Shown here piece by piece: positions 26,131-36,536 of a stretch of 64,000 nucleotides of DNA (position 1 is the stretch's first letter; the number at the start of each line of letters is the position of its first letter). The position numbers and the translations under genes are program-made. The stretch is from an uncultured Latescibacterota bacterium (GTDB taxonomy: Bacteria > Latescibacterota > UBA2968 > UBA8231), in contig OX638377.1 in NCBI GenBank assembly GCA_951813615.1, positions 3,684,599 to 3,748,598 on the forward strand. The letters run 5' to 3'. The notes below the pieces were generated by a model. That model was given only the letters and a program-made list of their open reading frames with translations. It did not search any database and was not told the DNA's origin.

Positions 26131-28064
26131 GCCCCATCCTCGTCGCTCAAGGCGTGCACCGGTTCACGGGCGAGAGCCTCGCCGGCCAAGACTTGGTCAA
26201 TCTCCGCGTCGTCGAGCACCTCGTACGCGAGGAGGGCGCGGGCCAAGGAGTGGAGCTTGTCCTCGTTTTCCCCGAGAATGCGCAGTGCGGTTTCCTCGGC
26301 TTCTACCACTAGCTTGCGGATCTCGCGATCAACGGTTTGGGAGGTCTCCTCGCTCATGTGGGGGCTGTGGCCGAATTCCTTGCCGAGGAAGACCTCCGCG
26401 TCGCCGCCACCCAACGAAAGGGGGCCGAGCTCTTCGTTCATACCCCAATCGCAGACCATCGAACGGGCCAAGCGCGTCACTTGCTGGTAGTCGCCTTGGG
26501 CTCCGGTCGAGCGCTCGGCAAAGATCAGTTTCTCGGCAACGCAACCGCCCAGCGCCGTGGCCAAATGCGCCTTTAGCCGAGTCTCGGTCAGCGAACGCCG
26601 TTCATCGGCCAGAAAGGAAACCATGCCCATGGCCTGCCCGCGCGGGATGATGGTGGCCTTGCCAATGGCCGGACCACCCTTGAGGTTTTTGGCGACCAAG
26701 GCGTGGCCCGCTTCGTGGTAGGCCGAAAGTCGCTGATCCTCCTCGGTCAGGACCATGCTGCGGCGCTCGGCTCCGAGCATCACCTTGTCTTTGGCCGCCT
26801 CAAAGTCGCCCATGTCAACGGTCTTGCGATCGCGCCGCGAAGCCAGCAAGGCCGCTTCGTTGACCAAGTTCTCCAAGTCGGCTCCAGAAAGCCCGGGCGT
26901 GCCCTGCGCCACCTTTTGCAAATCGACGTCCGGGTCCAGCGGCACCTTGCGCACATGGACCTTGAGTACGCCCTCCCTCCCTCTGACGTCGGGCAGGTCA
27001 ACCACCACTCGGCGATCAAAGCGACCGGGCCGCAAAAGCGCGGGGTCGAGTACATCTGGGCGGTTGGTCGCGGCGATGAGAATGACGCCATCGTTGGACT
27101 CAAAGCCGTCCATTTCCACTAGAAGCTGGTTGAGGGTCTGCTCGCGTTCGTCGTGGCCGCCGCCAATGCCCGCGCCGCGATGGCGGCCCACCGCGTCGAT
27201 CTCATCGACGAAGATTAGGCATGGGGCATTGGTCTTGCCCTGTTCAAAAAGGTCGCGCACGCGCGAAGCGCCGACGCCGACGAACATTTCGACGAAATCC
27301 GAGCCACTAATCGAGAAGAAGGGCACGCCCGCTTCGCCGGCCACTGCGCGCGCCAAGTGCGTTTTGCCCGTACCGGGCGGCCCGACCATCAAGACGCCCT
27401 TGGGAATCCGCCCGCCGAGACGCTGAAACCGGTGCGGATCCTTGAGAAATTCAATGATCTCCTCCAACTCGTTCTTGGCCTCGTCGGCTCCAGCCACGTC
27501 GGCAAAGGTCGTCTTGTGCTTGTCTTCCATCAGGAGCTTGGCCCGGCTCTTGCCAAAGGAAAACAGCCCGCGCGCGCCGCCCTGCATCTGCCGCAGCATG
27601 AATATCCAGAAGGCGATAAACAGCAGCCACGGCAAAAAGCTGAAGAGGAAATTGTACCACCGGAAGGGTTCTTCCTCAAAGCGAAAATTGACCTCTTGTT
27701 CCCCCCACTCGCGCTTGGTCTCCGCGTCTATTGGACCCAAGTTGACCACAAAGCGGGTCCCGTCGTGCAAGACGCCCTCAAAATCGCGCTCGCCGACGAT
27801 GACGGCCTCGGCGATGCGGCCCGCTTCCAAGTATTGGCGGTATTCCTTGTAGGAGACGAGCTGAGGATCGGAGGGTTTGCTGCCAAAGAACTTGGCGGTG
27901 AAGATCATCACCAACACGAAGAACAGCCAAAACGCTTGGGTCCGCGAGGGCCGCCGCCAGCGACGCGGCCTGTCTTCGCCGTCGTCCTCTTGGCGGTCCA
28001 AGCCGCGGTCGTCCCTAAGGCGCGTGGGGCGCTCCTCTTGGGCCTGTTTTTTTCGTCCCTCCAT
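26127..28064 (-). CDS. ftsH: ATP-dependent zinc metalloprotease FtsH
   Basis: The protein has 645 residues. The ~40-residue charged N-terminus is longer than usual. Two transmembrane segments (about 43-59 and 137-158) flank a periplasmic domain. The AAA+ domain has Walker A GPPGTGKT (228-235), Walker B CLIFVDEID (282-290) and the second region of homology (AATNRPDVLDPALLRPGRFD). The protease domain carries HEAGH at 450-454. It degrades membrane and some cytosolic proteins as a hexamer. It lies 14 bases after tilS and overlaps folP by 4 bases. Confidence 0.97.
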   Translation of the reverse strand: MEGRKKQAQEERPTRLRDDRGLDRQEDDGEDRPRRWRRPSRTQAFWLFFVLVMIFTAKFFGSKPSDPQLVSYKEYRQYLEAGRIAEAVIVGERDFEGVLHDGTRFVVNLGPIDAETKREWGEQEVNFRFEEEPFRWYNFLFSFLPWLLFIAFWIFMLRQMQGGARGLFSFGKSRAKLLMEDKHKTTFADVAGADEAKNELEEIIEFLKDPHRFQRLGGRIPKGVLMVGPPGTGKTHLARAVAGEAGVPFFSISGSDFVEMFVGVGASRVRDLFEQGKTNAPCLIFVDEIDAVGRHRGAGIGGGHDEREQTLNQLLVEMDGFESNDGVILIAATNRPDVLDPALLRPGRFDRRVVVDLPDVRGREGVLKVHVRKVPLDPDVDLQKVAQGTPGLSGADLENLVNEAALLASRRDRKTVDMGDFEAAKDKVMLGAERRSMVLTEEDQRLSAYHEAGHALVAKNLKGGPAIGKATIIPRGQAMGMVSFLADERRSLTETRLKAHLATALGGCVAEKLIFAERSTGAQGDYQQVTRLARSMVCDWGMNEELGPLSLGGGDAEVFLGKEFGHSPHMSEETSQTVDREIRKLVVEAEETALRILGENEDKLHSLARALLAYEVLDDAEIDQVLAGEALAREPVHALSDEDGA

Positions 28065-28078
28065 AAAGATGCTCTAGG

Positions 28079-29452
28079 TCAATCGCCGTCCCACTGCCTC
28101 AGCGTACACAAGGCAATGCGGCGCGTATTGGATTGTATTCTGAAGGCATGACTAGAACGCAGGGGCGCAACCCAAGCTATTTCCTCTCCTTGGGTCAGCA
28201 CCAGCACTTCGTCGCGCGAGATTTTGGGCCACTTGGCATCGATGAGAAAGTTACTCAGTTTTTTGTGCCCTTCCATGCCCAGCGGCTGGAAGCGATCGCC
28301 CGGCCGCAAGCTGCGCACTTGCACTCGGGCACCGAGGCGATCCGCGTCTAACGCCACCCGTGTGCCCCCTAGCTGAGACTTGTCAAAGCGATCCGGGGAG
28401 ACGACTTGGACGCGGATTTGCACACCGTGCTCTCTTAGCACCAGCACACCAGGTATGTCGAAGCAGCGCGAGACCGGCGGCCGCTGTCCGCGGCGCAGGA
28501 TATAGCGCGGGCCAGCCCCCTGTCCCTTCAGCCCGGCACTCAACACCCGCAGGCGCTTGTCGCCAGTCCCAATCCAGCCCCGCACTTGCTCGACGCGGGC
28601 AAAATCAAAAGGGCCATCTGCGGCAGCGAGGCCCTGCAGCGCGGCGCGCAGTACGCGCCTTTGTACTGCTATATGATAAGCGAGAAGCCTAGTACTATCA
28701 AGGGCCACCTTGTCGTTGTAACGCTCACAAATCACTGTATCTAAAGCATCTTGGGTTAACTCCACAAGCAGGTTGTCTTCGGTTTTGAGCAGCGTGGCCG
28801 TGCGATTTAGAACCTCGGCGATGTTAGGATTATAGCTCTTGAGCAAGGGCATTAGTTCCCCGCGCACTCGATTGCGCAAAAAACGCGGGTCGCGGTTGGA
28901 GGGGTCCTCTCTGTAGCGCAAGCCCCGCTGGCGCGCGTATTTTTCGATCTCAGCGCGCCGCACGCGCAGCAGCGGCCGCAGATAGCGGCCCTCGCGCACA
29001 ATCTCCATCCCCCCTAAACCAGTAGCACCGCTGCCGCGCAACAGGCGCAAGATCACGGTTTCGGCCTGATCGTCGGCGTGATGCCCCAAAGCGATGAGAT
29101 CGGCTCCGACCCGGTCGGCAACTTGGTCGAGAAAGGCGTAGCGCTGCCGTCGGCCTGCTTCCTCCAGCGACAGACCCTCGGTGCGGGCGTATTCTCCCAC
29201 GTCGCGCCGCTCTATCGAGTAGGGCAGCCCGCGCCGCTGCGCCTCGTCGCCGACAAAGCGGCTGTCGGCTGCCGAATCCGGCCGCAGCGCGTGGTCCAAA
29301 TGCGCCACGTGCAATGGGTAGCCTAGACCATCCAAGACATCGAGCAGCACGGTCGAATCGATACCGCCCGACGCAGCGACGACTAAGCTAGCCTCGGCCT
29401 CCAATCCCGCTTCCTCTAGCACTTGCTGTACACTGGAGGCTATGGCTTCCAT
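28079..29452 (-). CDS. tilS: tRNA(Ile)-lysidine synthetase
   Basis: The protein has 457 residues from the ATG at 29452. It modifies C34 of the minor isoleucine tRNA to lysidine so that AUA is read correctly. The N-terminal N-type ATP-pyrophosphatase domain has VVAASGGIDSTVLLDVL (PP-loop), HLDHALRPDSAADSRFV and ALGHHADDQAETVILRLLRG. The substrate-binding middle and a C-terminal TilS_C domain (LRPGDRFQPLGMEGHKKLSNFL) follow. Earlier in-frame starts (ATG 29485, TTG 29497) would add up to 15 residues that do not look like the family. Confidence 0.95.
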   Translation of the reverse strand: MEAIASSVQQVLEEAGLEAEASLVVAASGGIDSTVLLDVLDGLGYPLHVAHLDHALRPDSAADSRFVGDEAQRRGLPYSIERRDVGEYARTEGLSLEEAGRRQRYAFLDQVADRVGADLIALGHHADDQAETVILRLLRGSGATGLGGMEIVREGRYLRPLLRVRRAEIEKYARQRGLRYREDPSNRDPRFLRNRVRGELMPLLKSYNPNIAEVLNRTATLLKTEDNLLVELTQDALDTVICERYNDKVALDSTRLLAYHIAVQRRVLRAALQGLAAADGPFDFARVEQVRGWIGTGDKRLRVLSAGLKGQGAGPRYILRRGQRPPVSRCFDIPGVLVLREHGVQIRVQVVSPDRFDKSQLGGTRVALDADRLGARVQVRSLRPGDRFQPLGMEGHKKLSNFLIDAKWPKISRDEVLVLTQGEEIAWVAPLRSSHAFRIQSNTRRIALCTLRQWDGD

Positions 29453-29533
29453 GACCTTCGTTCCCGTCGCGCGAAAACAGAACATTACCCCGAGCAAGTA
29501 ATGGGGAGGGCAAATTAGACGAAGAAGTGCCCC

Positions 29534-29586
29534 TTGACAAATGAACTAATGTGCAGTAAGTATATATAAGTTCAGGTTGCTGTTCA
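29534..29586 (+). promoter_or_regulatory. lexA promoter/operator region
   Basis: A perfect -35 TTGACA is at 29534-29539. The -10 is unclear (TATATA at 29561 would give a 21-base spacer). Three half-sites resemble LexA-binding halves: TGAAC at 29542-29546 and, in the opposite orientation, GTTCA at 29570-29574 and 29582-29586, the last two 12 bases apart. The ribosome binding site GGAGGT (29602-29607) is 6 bases before the lexA ATG. An autoregulatory site is likely here, but which half-sites are used is a guess. Confidence 0.4.
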
Positions 29587-29613
29587 TCTTTCCTCCCCAA
29601 TGGAGGTTTACTC

Positions 29614-30240
29614 ATGCCCAAACCCCTAACTGAGCGCCAACAGGCGATTTACGACTTCATCGCCAATGCAATTCGCTCCGGGGGTCCCCCCACGATCCGC
29701 GAGATCATGGACGTCTTTGACATCAACTCCACCAATGGCGTGCGCACCACCTTGGAGACCTTAGAGAAAAAAGGCTATATCCGCCGCCGGGCGCGTCGCT
29801 CGCGGGGCATAGAACTCGTCGATTTCGTCAAACCCGCCTCCCTTTCCGCCGACCTGCGCGAAGTGCCCCTCGTTGGCCGGGTCGCTGCGGGCACCCCCAT
29901 CCTCGCCACCGAAAACATCGAGAACACGCTCAACGTCGATGCATCGCTCGTTCCCGCTTCGGGCGATGTGTTCGCGCTGCGCATTCACGGCGAGAGCATG
30001 TGCAACGCCGGGATTCTCGACGGCGACATCGTCATCGCCCGTCAGCAAGACCGCGCTGAGCGCGGCGATATCGTCGTCGCGCTGCTCGGCGATGAGGCCA
30101 CGGTCAAACGCTATGCTCCCGACCCCGACGGCATCCGGCTCCTGCCAGAAAACGAAGCGTTCGACCCTATCGTCGTCCCGCCCGATGCCGATGAGTTCAG
30201 CATTGCCGGCAAAGTAGTAGGCCTCATGCGCCGCTTCTAG
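29614..30240 (+). CDS. lexA: LexA repressor (SOS response)
   Basis: The protein has 208 residues. The N-terminal winged helix (LTERQQAIYDFIANAIRSGG, PTIREIMDVFDINSTNGVRT) binds SOS operators. The C-terminal S24 self-cleavage domain has the Ala92-Gly93 bond in LVGRVAAGTPI, nucleophile Ser128 in GESMCNAGILDGD and the general base Lys165 in EATVKRYAP. All autoproteolysis residues are in place, so it should respond to RecA. It is divergent from tilS with an intergenic region of ~160 bases and is followed closely by the glycerate kinase gene. Confidence 0.97.
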   Translation: MPKPLTERQQAIYDFIANAIRSGGPPTIREIMDVFDINSTNGVRTTLETLEKKGYIRRRARRSRGIELVDFVKPASLSADLREVPLVGRVAAGTPILATENIENTLNVDASLVPASGDVFALRIHGESMCNAGILDGDIVIARQQDRAERGDIVVALLGDEATVKRYAPDPDGIRLLPENEAFDPIVVPPDADEFSIAGKVVGLMRRF

Positions 30241-30250
30241 GTGAGCCTAG

Positions 30251-31579
<1,329 letters not shown>

Positions 31580-31658
31580 AAATCGACCTCATTTGCAGAA
31601 GATAGTACAGTGAGCCGATTTGACACTCGGCCACCCTTCCGCTAGCTTTTTACAACCC

Positions 31659-32585
31659 ATGCCCAAGAGCCTTCTTTCGCTTGCATTAGCCCTGTTGCTG
31701 ACCGGGGCTACACACGCCGCCTCGCGCTACGCCGGTGAATTTCTCGGCTTGGGTGCGGGTGCCCGCTCTGCGGCCTTGGGTAGCGCCTATGTAGCCCTCG
31801 CCGACGATGCCACCGCGGGCTATTGGAATGCAGCCGGTCTATCCGCCCTCAGCGGTCGCCAAGTTCATCTGACGCATTCCGAACACTTCTCCGGCCTCAT
31901 CCAGCGCGATTTCGTCGCCATCGCCCGTCCAGGTCGCCTTTTGCACGGCATGGCCCTGAGCTTGGTGCGCATGGGCATTGACGACATCCACTTTACCGAA
32001 CTGCCGGATCCCCTCCAGTCCCCCAGTACTGACAATCGTCCTCGCATCGCCTCGACCGAACAAAGCGCGGATTACGCCCTGTATCTGTCGGGCAGTCGTC
32101 GGCTCGGTGCGCACCTATCCCTCGGGCTAAGCACCAAGGCCATTTACCGCCAAGTCGCCTCCATCAACGCCTATGGCTTCGGCCTCGATCTAGGCGTGCA
32201 CTACCAATTGAGCCACCAAATCGCGCTGGCGGCGAACGTGCGCGATGTGATGACCACGCCCATCGTCTGGAATACGGACAGCACCGACCGCATCCAGCCC
32301 TCGCTGCTGTTGGGCGTCGCGTACGCCATACCCATTGCCGGGGGCCAGACCACCGCCCTCCTATCCACCCGCTCCGGCGGCGACACGGCGACTGCCGATG
32401 TCCCGCTCAACGCGGGCATAGAATACCACCATCGCTACATCGCCCTGCGGGCCGGACTAGAAGAAGGCCGCCAGTCCTTTGGGCTAGGGCTTACCCCCCA
32501 CCGCAACCTCGACCTCGACCTCGCCTATTTGCAGCACGATGCGCTCGAAGCAACCTACCAGTTGTCCGCCAGCTTCCGCTTCTGA
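31659..32585 (+). CDS. PorV/PorQ-like outer-membrane beta-barrel protein
   Basis: The protein has 308 residues. A signal peptide (PKSLLSLALALLLTGATHA) is followed by the family hallmark near the mature N-terminus: GAGARSAALGSAYVALADDA, then TAGYWNAAGLSAL. The rest is alternating barrel strands with a C-terminal aromatic (LSASFRF). It is a paralogue of the PorV-like protein at 48.6-49.7 kb, which begins its mature part with the same GS-x-A-x-x-x-G-x-x-Y-V-A-x-A-D-D-A pattern. PorV shuttles T9SS cargo to the cell-surface attachment complex; a same-role assignment for this copy is unproven. I use the ATG at 31659. Its 3' end overlaps the era gene by 47 bases. Confidence 0.8.
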   Translation: MPKSLLSLALALLLTGATHAASRYAGEFLGLGAGARSAALGSAYVALADDATAGYWNAAGLSALSGRQVHLTHSEHFSGLIQRDFVAIARPGRLLHGMALSLVRMGIDDIHFTELPDPLQSPSTDNRPRIASTEQSADYALYLSGSRRLGAHLSLGLSTKAIYRQVASINAYGFGLDLGVHYQLSHQIALAANVRDVMTTPIVWNTDSTDRIQPSLLLGVAYAIPIAGGQTTALLSTRSGGDTATADVPLNAGIEYHHRYIALRAGLEEGRQSFGLGLTPHRNLDLDLAYLQHDALEATYQLSASFRF

Positions 32586-33465
32586 GCAGCCCCGCGTCGG
32601 CTACGTAGCCTTGGCCGGTCGCCCCAACGCGGGTAAATCCACCCTCTTCAATGCCTTCTTGGGCCAGCGGCTCTCTATAGTCACCGCCAAACCGCAGACG
32701 ACGCGCAGCCGCATCCTCGGCATTCTCACCCGTCCACAGAGCCAAATAATTTTCTTGGACACGCCGGGCCTGCTTGAGGCCTCCTACAAGCTGCACGAGA
32801 CCATGGCGCACCAGATCGACCAAGCCGCCCGCCAAGCCGACCTAGTCTTGCTGCTGTTCGACGCCTCTCGTCCCAAAGACCGCAGCGCACTAGTAAAGCA
32901 CTTCTTAGAAAGCACACGGGTCCCTGTCTTGGCTGTGCTCAACAAGATCGACCTAGTACAGCCCTCCCAGCTAGACGCCCTGCAAAAAAGTCTCGCCGAC
33001 GAGTTCGGCATCGCCAGCCCAATCTCGGTCTCCGCCCTGCGCGGCGACGGACTCGACAAATTGCTGTCGCGCCTAGAGTCCCAGCTACCCTGCGGCCCCA
33101 AGCTCTATCCGGACGATATGGTAGCCGAACAGCCCGAGCGGTTTTTTGCCGCCGAACGCATCCGCGAGGTAGCTTTTGAACACCTCGAAGACGAGCTACC
33201 TTACGCCATCAACGTCCACATCGAGGAATTCCGCCAGCGCCCCGGCCACAAAACCTACATTCGCGCCATTATCTACGTCGGGCGCGAGAGCCAGAAGGGC
33301 ATCGTCATCGGCAAGAAGGGAACGCGCCTGCGGTCCATCGGACGCCAAGCACGCACTGGCTTGGAGGAACTACTCGACGAGCCCGTCTATGTAGAGCTGT
33401 GGGTGAAAGTCCGCCCAGACTGGCGCAACAAAGAGCGCGATTTGCGGGAATTTGGTTATCTGTGA
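32539..33465 (+). CDS. era: GTPase Era
   Basis: The protein has 308 residues. GTPase motifs are GRPNAGKSTLFNAFLG (G1), TTRSRILGI (G2), FLDTPGLLE (G3), LNKIDLV (G4) and SVSALRGDG (G5). The C-terminal KH domain contains GRESQKGIVIGKKGTRLRSI. Era binds 16S rRNA and helps mature the 30S subunit. The only available start is the ATG at 32539, which lies inside the preceding gene and gives a ~20-residue N-terminal extension. The long 47-base overlap is unusual. Confidence 0.95.
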   Translation: MRSKQPTSCPPASASEQPRVGYVALAGRPNAGKSTLFNAFLGQRLSIVTAKPQTTRSRILGILTRPQSQIIFLDTPGLLEASYKLHETMAHQIDQAARQADLVLLLFDASRPKDRSALVKHFLESTRVPVLAVLNKIDLVQPSQLDALQKSLADEFGIASPISVSALRGDGLDKLLSRLESQLPCGPKLYPDDMVAEQPERFFAAERIREVAFEHLEDELPYAINVHIEEFRQRPGHKTYIRAIIYVGRESQKGIVIGKKGTRLRSIGRQARTGLEELLDEPVYVELWVKVRPDWRNKERDLREFGYL

Positions 33466-33484
33466 ACCTGAGAAAGGAACGCCA

Positions 33485-34792
33485 ATGAACGTCCTAGTCG
33501 TCGGCAAAGGGGGGCGCGAACACGCCCTCGTGTGGAAGCTAGCGCAGAGCCAGCGCATCGACAAACTCTACGTCGCCCCCGGCAATCCCGGCATGGCTTC
33601 CCTCGCTGAATGCGTCGATATTCGCGTCGATACCCCTGTGGCCAAACGCGAAAAACTCGCTGGCGAAATCGACCGCCTAGTCGCCTTTGCCCAAGAGCAG
33701 CAAATCGGGCTAACCGTCGTCGGCCCAGACGACGCCCTCGCCGGCGGCATCGTCGATCGCTTCCGCGCCAGTGGCCTAGCGATCTTCGGCCCCACGGAAG
33801 CCGCTGCCCGCATCGAAAGCAGCAAAGTCTTCGCCAAAGAGCTGATGGAGCGCGTCGGCGTCCCCACCGCCCGACACCAGAGCTTCACCGACAGCCAAAC
33901 CGCCTGCGCCTATATCCGCGAGCAAGGTGCCCCAATCGTGGTCAAGGCCAGCGGCCTAGCTGCCGGCAAGGGCGCGGTCGTCTGCCACAGTGTAGATCAA
34001 GCCCTCGCAGCAGCGCACGACATGCTCGACGAAGGCACTTTAGGTGGGGCCGGCCACCACATCGTCGTCGAGGAATACATGGTCGGTGAGGAAGCCTCGC
34101 TCTTTGCAATCTGCGATGGCGAGCATTTTATCACCCTGACGCCCGCCCAAGATCACAAACCCATCTACGACGGCGACAAAGGCCCCAATACCGGCGGCAT
34201 GGGGGCCTACGCTCCGGCACCCGTGATGACGCCGGCCCTAGTGCGCGAGGCCGAGGAGCGCATCATCCGCCCCGTGCTCGACGAAATGCGTCGGCTAGGT
34301 ACCCCGTACCAAGGCGTGCTTTACTGCGGGCTGATGTGCACCGAAGCGGGCGTCAAAGTCGTTGAGTTCAACGCCCGCTTCGGCGACCCCGAATGCCAGA
34401 TCCTCATGCCCCTGCTCAAAACCGACCTCGTCGATTTGCTCACCGCCGCCTGCGACGGTCTCTTGGATCAGGTGCAAGTCGAATGCGCGCCCGACGCGGC
34501 TGTCTGTGTGATCCTGGCCTCAGACGGCTATCCGCAAGCCTATGAGAAGGGCTTTGAAATCCGCGGCTTGGAGGCGTTTGCCGACCGCGACGACCTCGTC
34601 GTCTTTCACGCCGGCACAGCCCAGCGCAACGGTCGCGTCATTACGGATGGCGGCCGGGTGCTCTGCGTGACGGCTACGGACGCCGATCTCCAAGCCGCCG
34701 TCGCCAAAGCCTACTCGGCAGTAGATCAGATCGCCTTTGACAACGCCTATTGCCGCCGCGACATTGCCTATCGGGCATTGGGTCGCGCCTGA
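33485..34792 (+). CDS. purD: Phosphoribosylamine-glycine ligase
   Basis: The protein has 435 residues, an ATP-grasp enzyme of purine synthesis that joins glycine to phosphoribosylamine. It starts MNVLVVGKGGREHALVWKLA, the typical N-terminus, behind an AAAGGA site. Other landmarks are PDDALAGGIVDRFRASGL, VVKASGLAAGKGAVV, YDGDKGPNTGGMGAYAPAP and VEFNARFGDPECQ. No other pur gene is nearby. It lies 19 bases after era and 10 bases before folB. Confidence 0.97.
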   Translation: MNVLVVGKGGREHALVWKLAQSQRIDKLYVAPGNPGMASLAECVDIRVDTPVAKREKLAGEIDRLVAFAQEQQIGLTVVGPDDALAGGIVDRFRASGLAIFGPTEAAARIESSKVFAKELMERVGVPTARHQSFTDSQTACAYIREQGAPIVVKASGLAAGKGAVVCHSVDQALAAAHDMLDEGTLGGAGHHIVVEEYMVGEEASLFAICDGEHFITLTPAQDHKPIYDGDKGPNTGGMGAYAPAPVMTPALVREAEERIIRPVLDEMRRLGTPYQGVLYCGLMCTEAGVKVVEFNARFGDPECQILMPLLKTDLVDLLTAACDGLLDQVQVECAPDAAVCVILASDGYPQAYEKGFEIRGLEAFADRDDLVVFHAGTAQRNGRVITDGGRVLCVTATDADLQAAVAKAYSAVDQIAFDNAYCRRDIAYRALGRA

Positions 34793-34802
34793 AGCTCTTG
34801 CC

Positions 34803-35168
34803 ATGCCCAGCGACGCACTCCGCCTGCGCAACATGCGCTTTTTTGCCTATCACGGGCTTTTCCCCGAAGAGACTGCACTCGGCCAGCACTACGAAGTTGA
34901 TGTCGAACTCTACGGCGATTTTCGTCAGGCAGGGCGCAGCGACGATATTGACGCGGCGATCAACTATCCAGAGGTATATGAGCTAGTGGCCGACGTAGTC
35001 ACCGGCGAGCCCTGCAAATTGGTCGAAGCCCTCGCCGAGCGAATCGCCGAGCAGGTTGGCACCCACTGCGCTCCGGTCGAACTCGTCGTCCGCGTGCGCA
35101 AGCCCAACCCCCCAGTCGCCGCGCACTTTGACGGCATCGAAGTCGAGATACGCCGGTCCTATGCCTGA
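34803..35168 (+). CDS. folB: Dihydroneopterin aldolase
   Basis: The protein has 121 residues, normal for the family. It splits dihydroneopterin to hydroxymethyldihydropterin and glycolaldehyde in folate synthesis. RNMRFFAYHGLFPEETALGQ and INYPEVYELV are typical, as is the conserved Lys in VRVRKPNPPV. I start it at ATG 34803; the reading frame continues upstream into purD without family similarity. It overlaps folK by 8 bases. Confidence 0.94.
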   Translation: MPSDALRLRNMRFFAYHGLFPEETALGQHYEVDVELYGDFRQAGRSDDIDAAINYPEVYELVADVVTGEPCKLVEALAERIAEQVGTHCAPVELVVRVRKPNPPVAAHFDGIEVEIRRSYA

Positions 35169-35685
35169 GCAAGCCTATATAGCCATTGGCAGCAACCTCG
35201 GCGACCGCCACGCGTACCTCAAAGCCGGGCTCAAAGAAGTCGCTGCATTCCCCAGTACGCGCCTCGTGGCCGTCTCCCGCGCCTACGAAACCCCGCCGTT
35301 GGGACCGGTCGAGCAACCTGACTTTCTCAACGCCGTCTTTGCCATAGAAACCTCGCTCGCTCCCGAGCCGCTGCTCGCCGCCCTGCTCGCCGCCGAAAAA
35401 AAGCACCAACGACAACGACGTATTCACTGGGGGCCACGCACTCTCGACCTCGACCTGTTGCTCTACGGCGAACGCATCGTCGAAAGCTCGGATCTGACTC
35501 TACCACATCCACACTTGCACGAGCGCAGCTTTGTGCTAGTGCCCCTCTGCGAAATCGCCGCGCGCCTTAGCCATCCGGTCACCGGTCGGCCATTTACCGA
35601 GTACCTCGCCGAACTCAACGGTCGAGAAGCCAAGGATGTCGGCCCCCTCGCCCTCCCTGAAGAGACCTGCCTTGCAACGAATTGA
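35161..35685 (+). CDS. folK: 2-amino-4-hydroxy-6-hydroxymethyldihydropteridine diphosphokinase
   Basis: The protein has 174 residues. It transfers diphosphate from ATP to hydroxymethyldihydropterin, preparing the substrate of FolP. Motifs are YIAIGSNLGDRHAYL, YETPPLGPVEQPDFLNAV and WGPRTLDLDLLLYGERI, then LPHPHLHERSFVLVPL. The ATG at 35161 overlaps the last codons of folB, giving coupled expression of two successive pathway steps. Its 3' end overlaps the next gene by up to 50 bases, depending on the panC start. Confidence 0.95.
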   Translation: MPEQAYIAIGSNLGDRHAYLKAGLKEVAAFPSTRLVAVSRAYETPPLGPVEQPDFLNAVFAIETSLAPEPLLAALLAAEKKHQRQRRIHWGPRTLDLDLLLYGERIVESSDLTLPHPHLHERSFVLVPLCEIAARLSHPVTGRPFTEYLAELNGREAKDVGPLALPEETCLATN

Positions 35686-36526
35686 TTCCATTGCGGAAAT
35701 GCAGGCTCAATCCGACGCCTGGCGCGGCGAGGGCCTATGTGTCGGGCTAGTACCGACGATGGGGTTTTTGCACGAGGGACACCTCAGCTTAGTCGATCAC
35801 AGCCTCAAAGCTGCGGACCGCACGGTCGTCAGTATCTTCGTCAACCCGCTGCAATTCGGTCCGCAAGAAGACTTCGCCATCTATCCACGCGACATGGAGC
35901 GCGACCTCGACCTGCTGTCTCGTCGAGGAGTCGATGCGGTCTTCAATCCCGCAACAGCGGAATTCTATCCTGCCGACTTCTCGACCGCCGTCGAAGTCGA
36001 AGAGCTAACCAAGGGCCTGTGCGGCCCCTTCCGCCCCGGCCATTTTCGCGGCGTCACTACCGTAGTGACCAAGCTATTTACCGCCGTCAAACCGCACCTA
36101 GCCGTCTTCGGTCAAAAAGACTACCAGCAGGCGACCGTCATTCGGCGGTTAGTCCGCGATTTGAACTTGGATTTGCGCATTGAGGTCGCTCCCACCGTGC
36201 GCGAAGCAGACGGCTTGGCCATGAGCTCGCGCAACGTCCTCCTCAGTGCAGAAGATCGCCAGCAAGCACCGGCTCTCTACGAAGCACTCTCAATGGGCCG
36301 AGAAAAAATCGAACGGGGCGAACGCGACGCCAACCAAATCATTGCCGCGATGCGGGCACACATCGAGAGCGCGCTCGACGCGTCCATTGACTACATTTCT
36401 ATCGCGCACCCGGACACGCTCGAAGAAGTGGCCCATATCACCGGCCCGGTCGTCATCGCCCTCGCCGTGCGCCTGTCCAACGTCCGACTGATCGACAACA
36501 TCGTCGCCACGCCGCTCGACCGCTAG
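35636..36526 (+). CDS. panC: Pantothenate synthetase
   Basis: The protein has up to 296 residues. It ligates pantoate and beta-alanine, using ATP through a pantoyl-adenylate. Motifs are VPTMGFLHEGHLSLVDHS (HxGH adenylation site), FVNPLQFGPQEDF, VFGQKDYQQATVIRRLV and LAMSSRNVLLS (KMSKS-like). Two starts compete. The ATG at 35636 lies 50 bases inside folK, while the TTG at 35672 (giving -QRIDSIAEMQ-, the usual family N-terminus) has GAAGAG upstream. I list the longer one but think the TTG start at least as likely. panB and panD are not in the window. Confidence 0.95.
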   Translation: MSAPSPSLKRPALQRIDSIAEMQAQSDAWRGEGLCVGLVPTMGFLHEGHLSLVDHSLKAADRTVVSIFVNPLQFGPQEDFAIYPRDMERDLDLLSRRGVDAVFNPATAEFYPADFSTAVEVEELTKGLCGPFRPGHFRGVTTVVTKLFTAVKPHLAVFGQKDYQQATVIRRLVRDLNLDLRIEVAPTVREADGLAMSSRNVLLSAEDRQQAPALYEALSMGREKIERGERDANQIIAAMRAHIESALDASIDYISIAHPDTLEEVAHITGPVVIALAVRLSNVRLIDNIVATPLDR

Positions 36527-36536
36527 GTACGCACTT

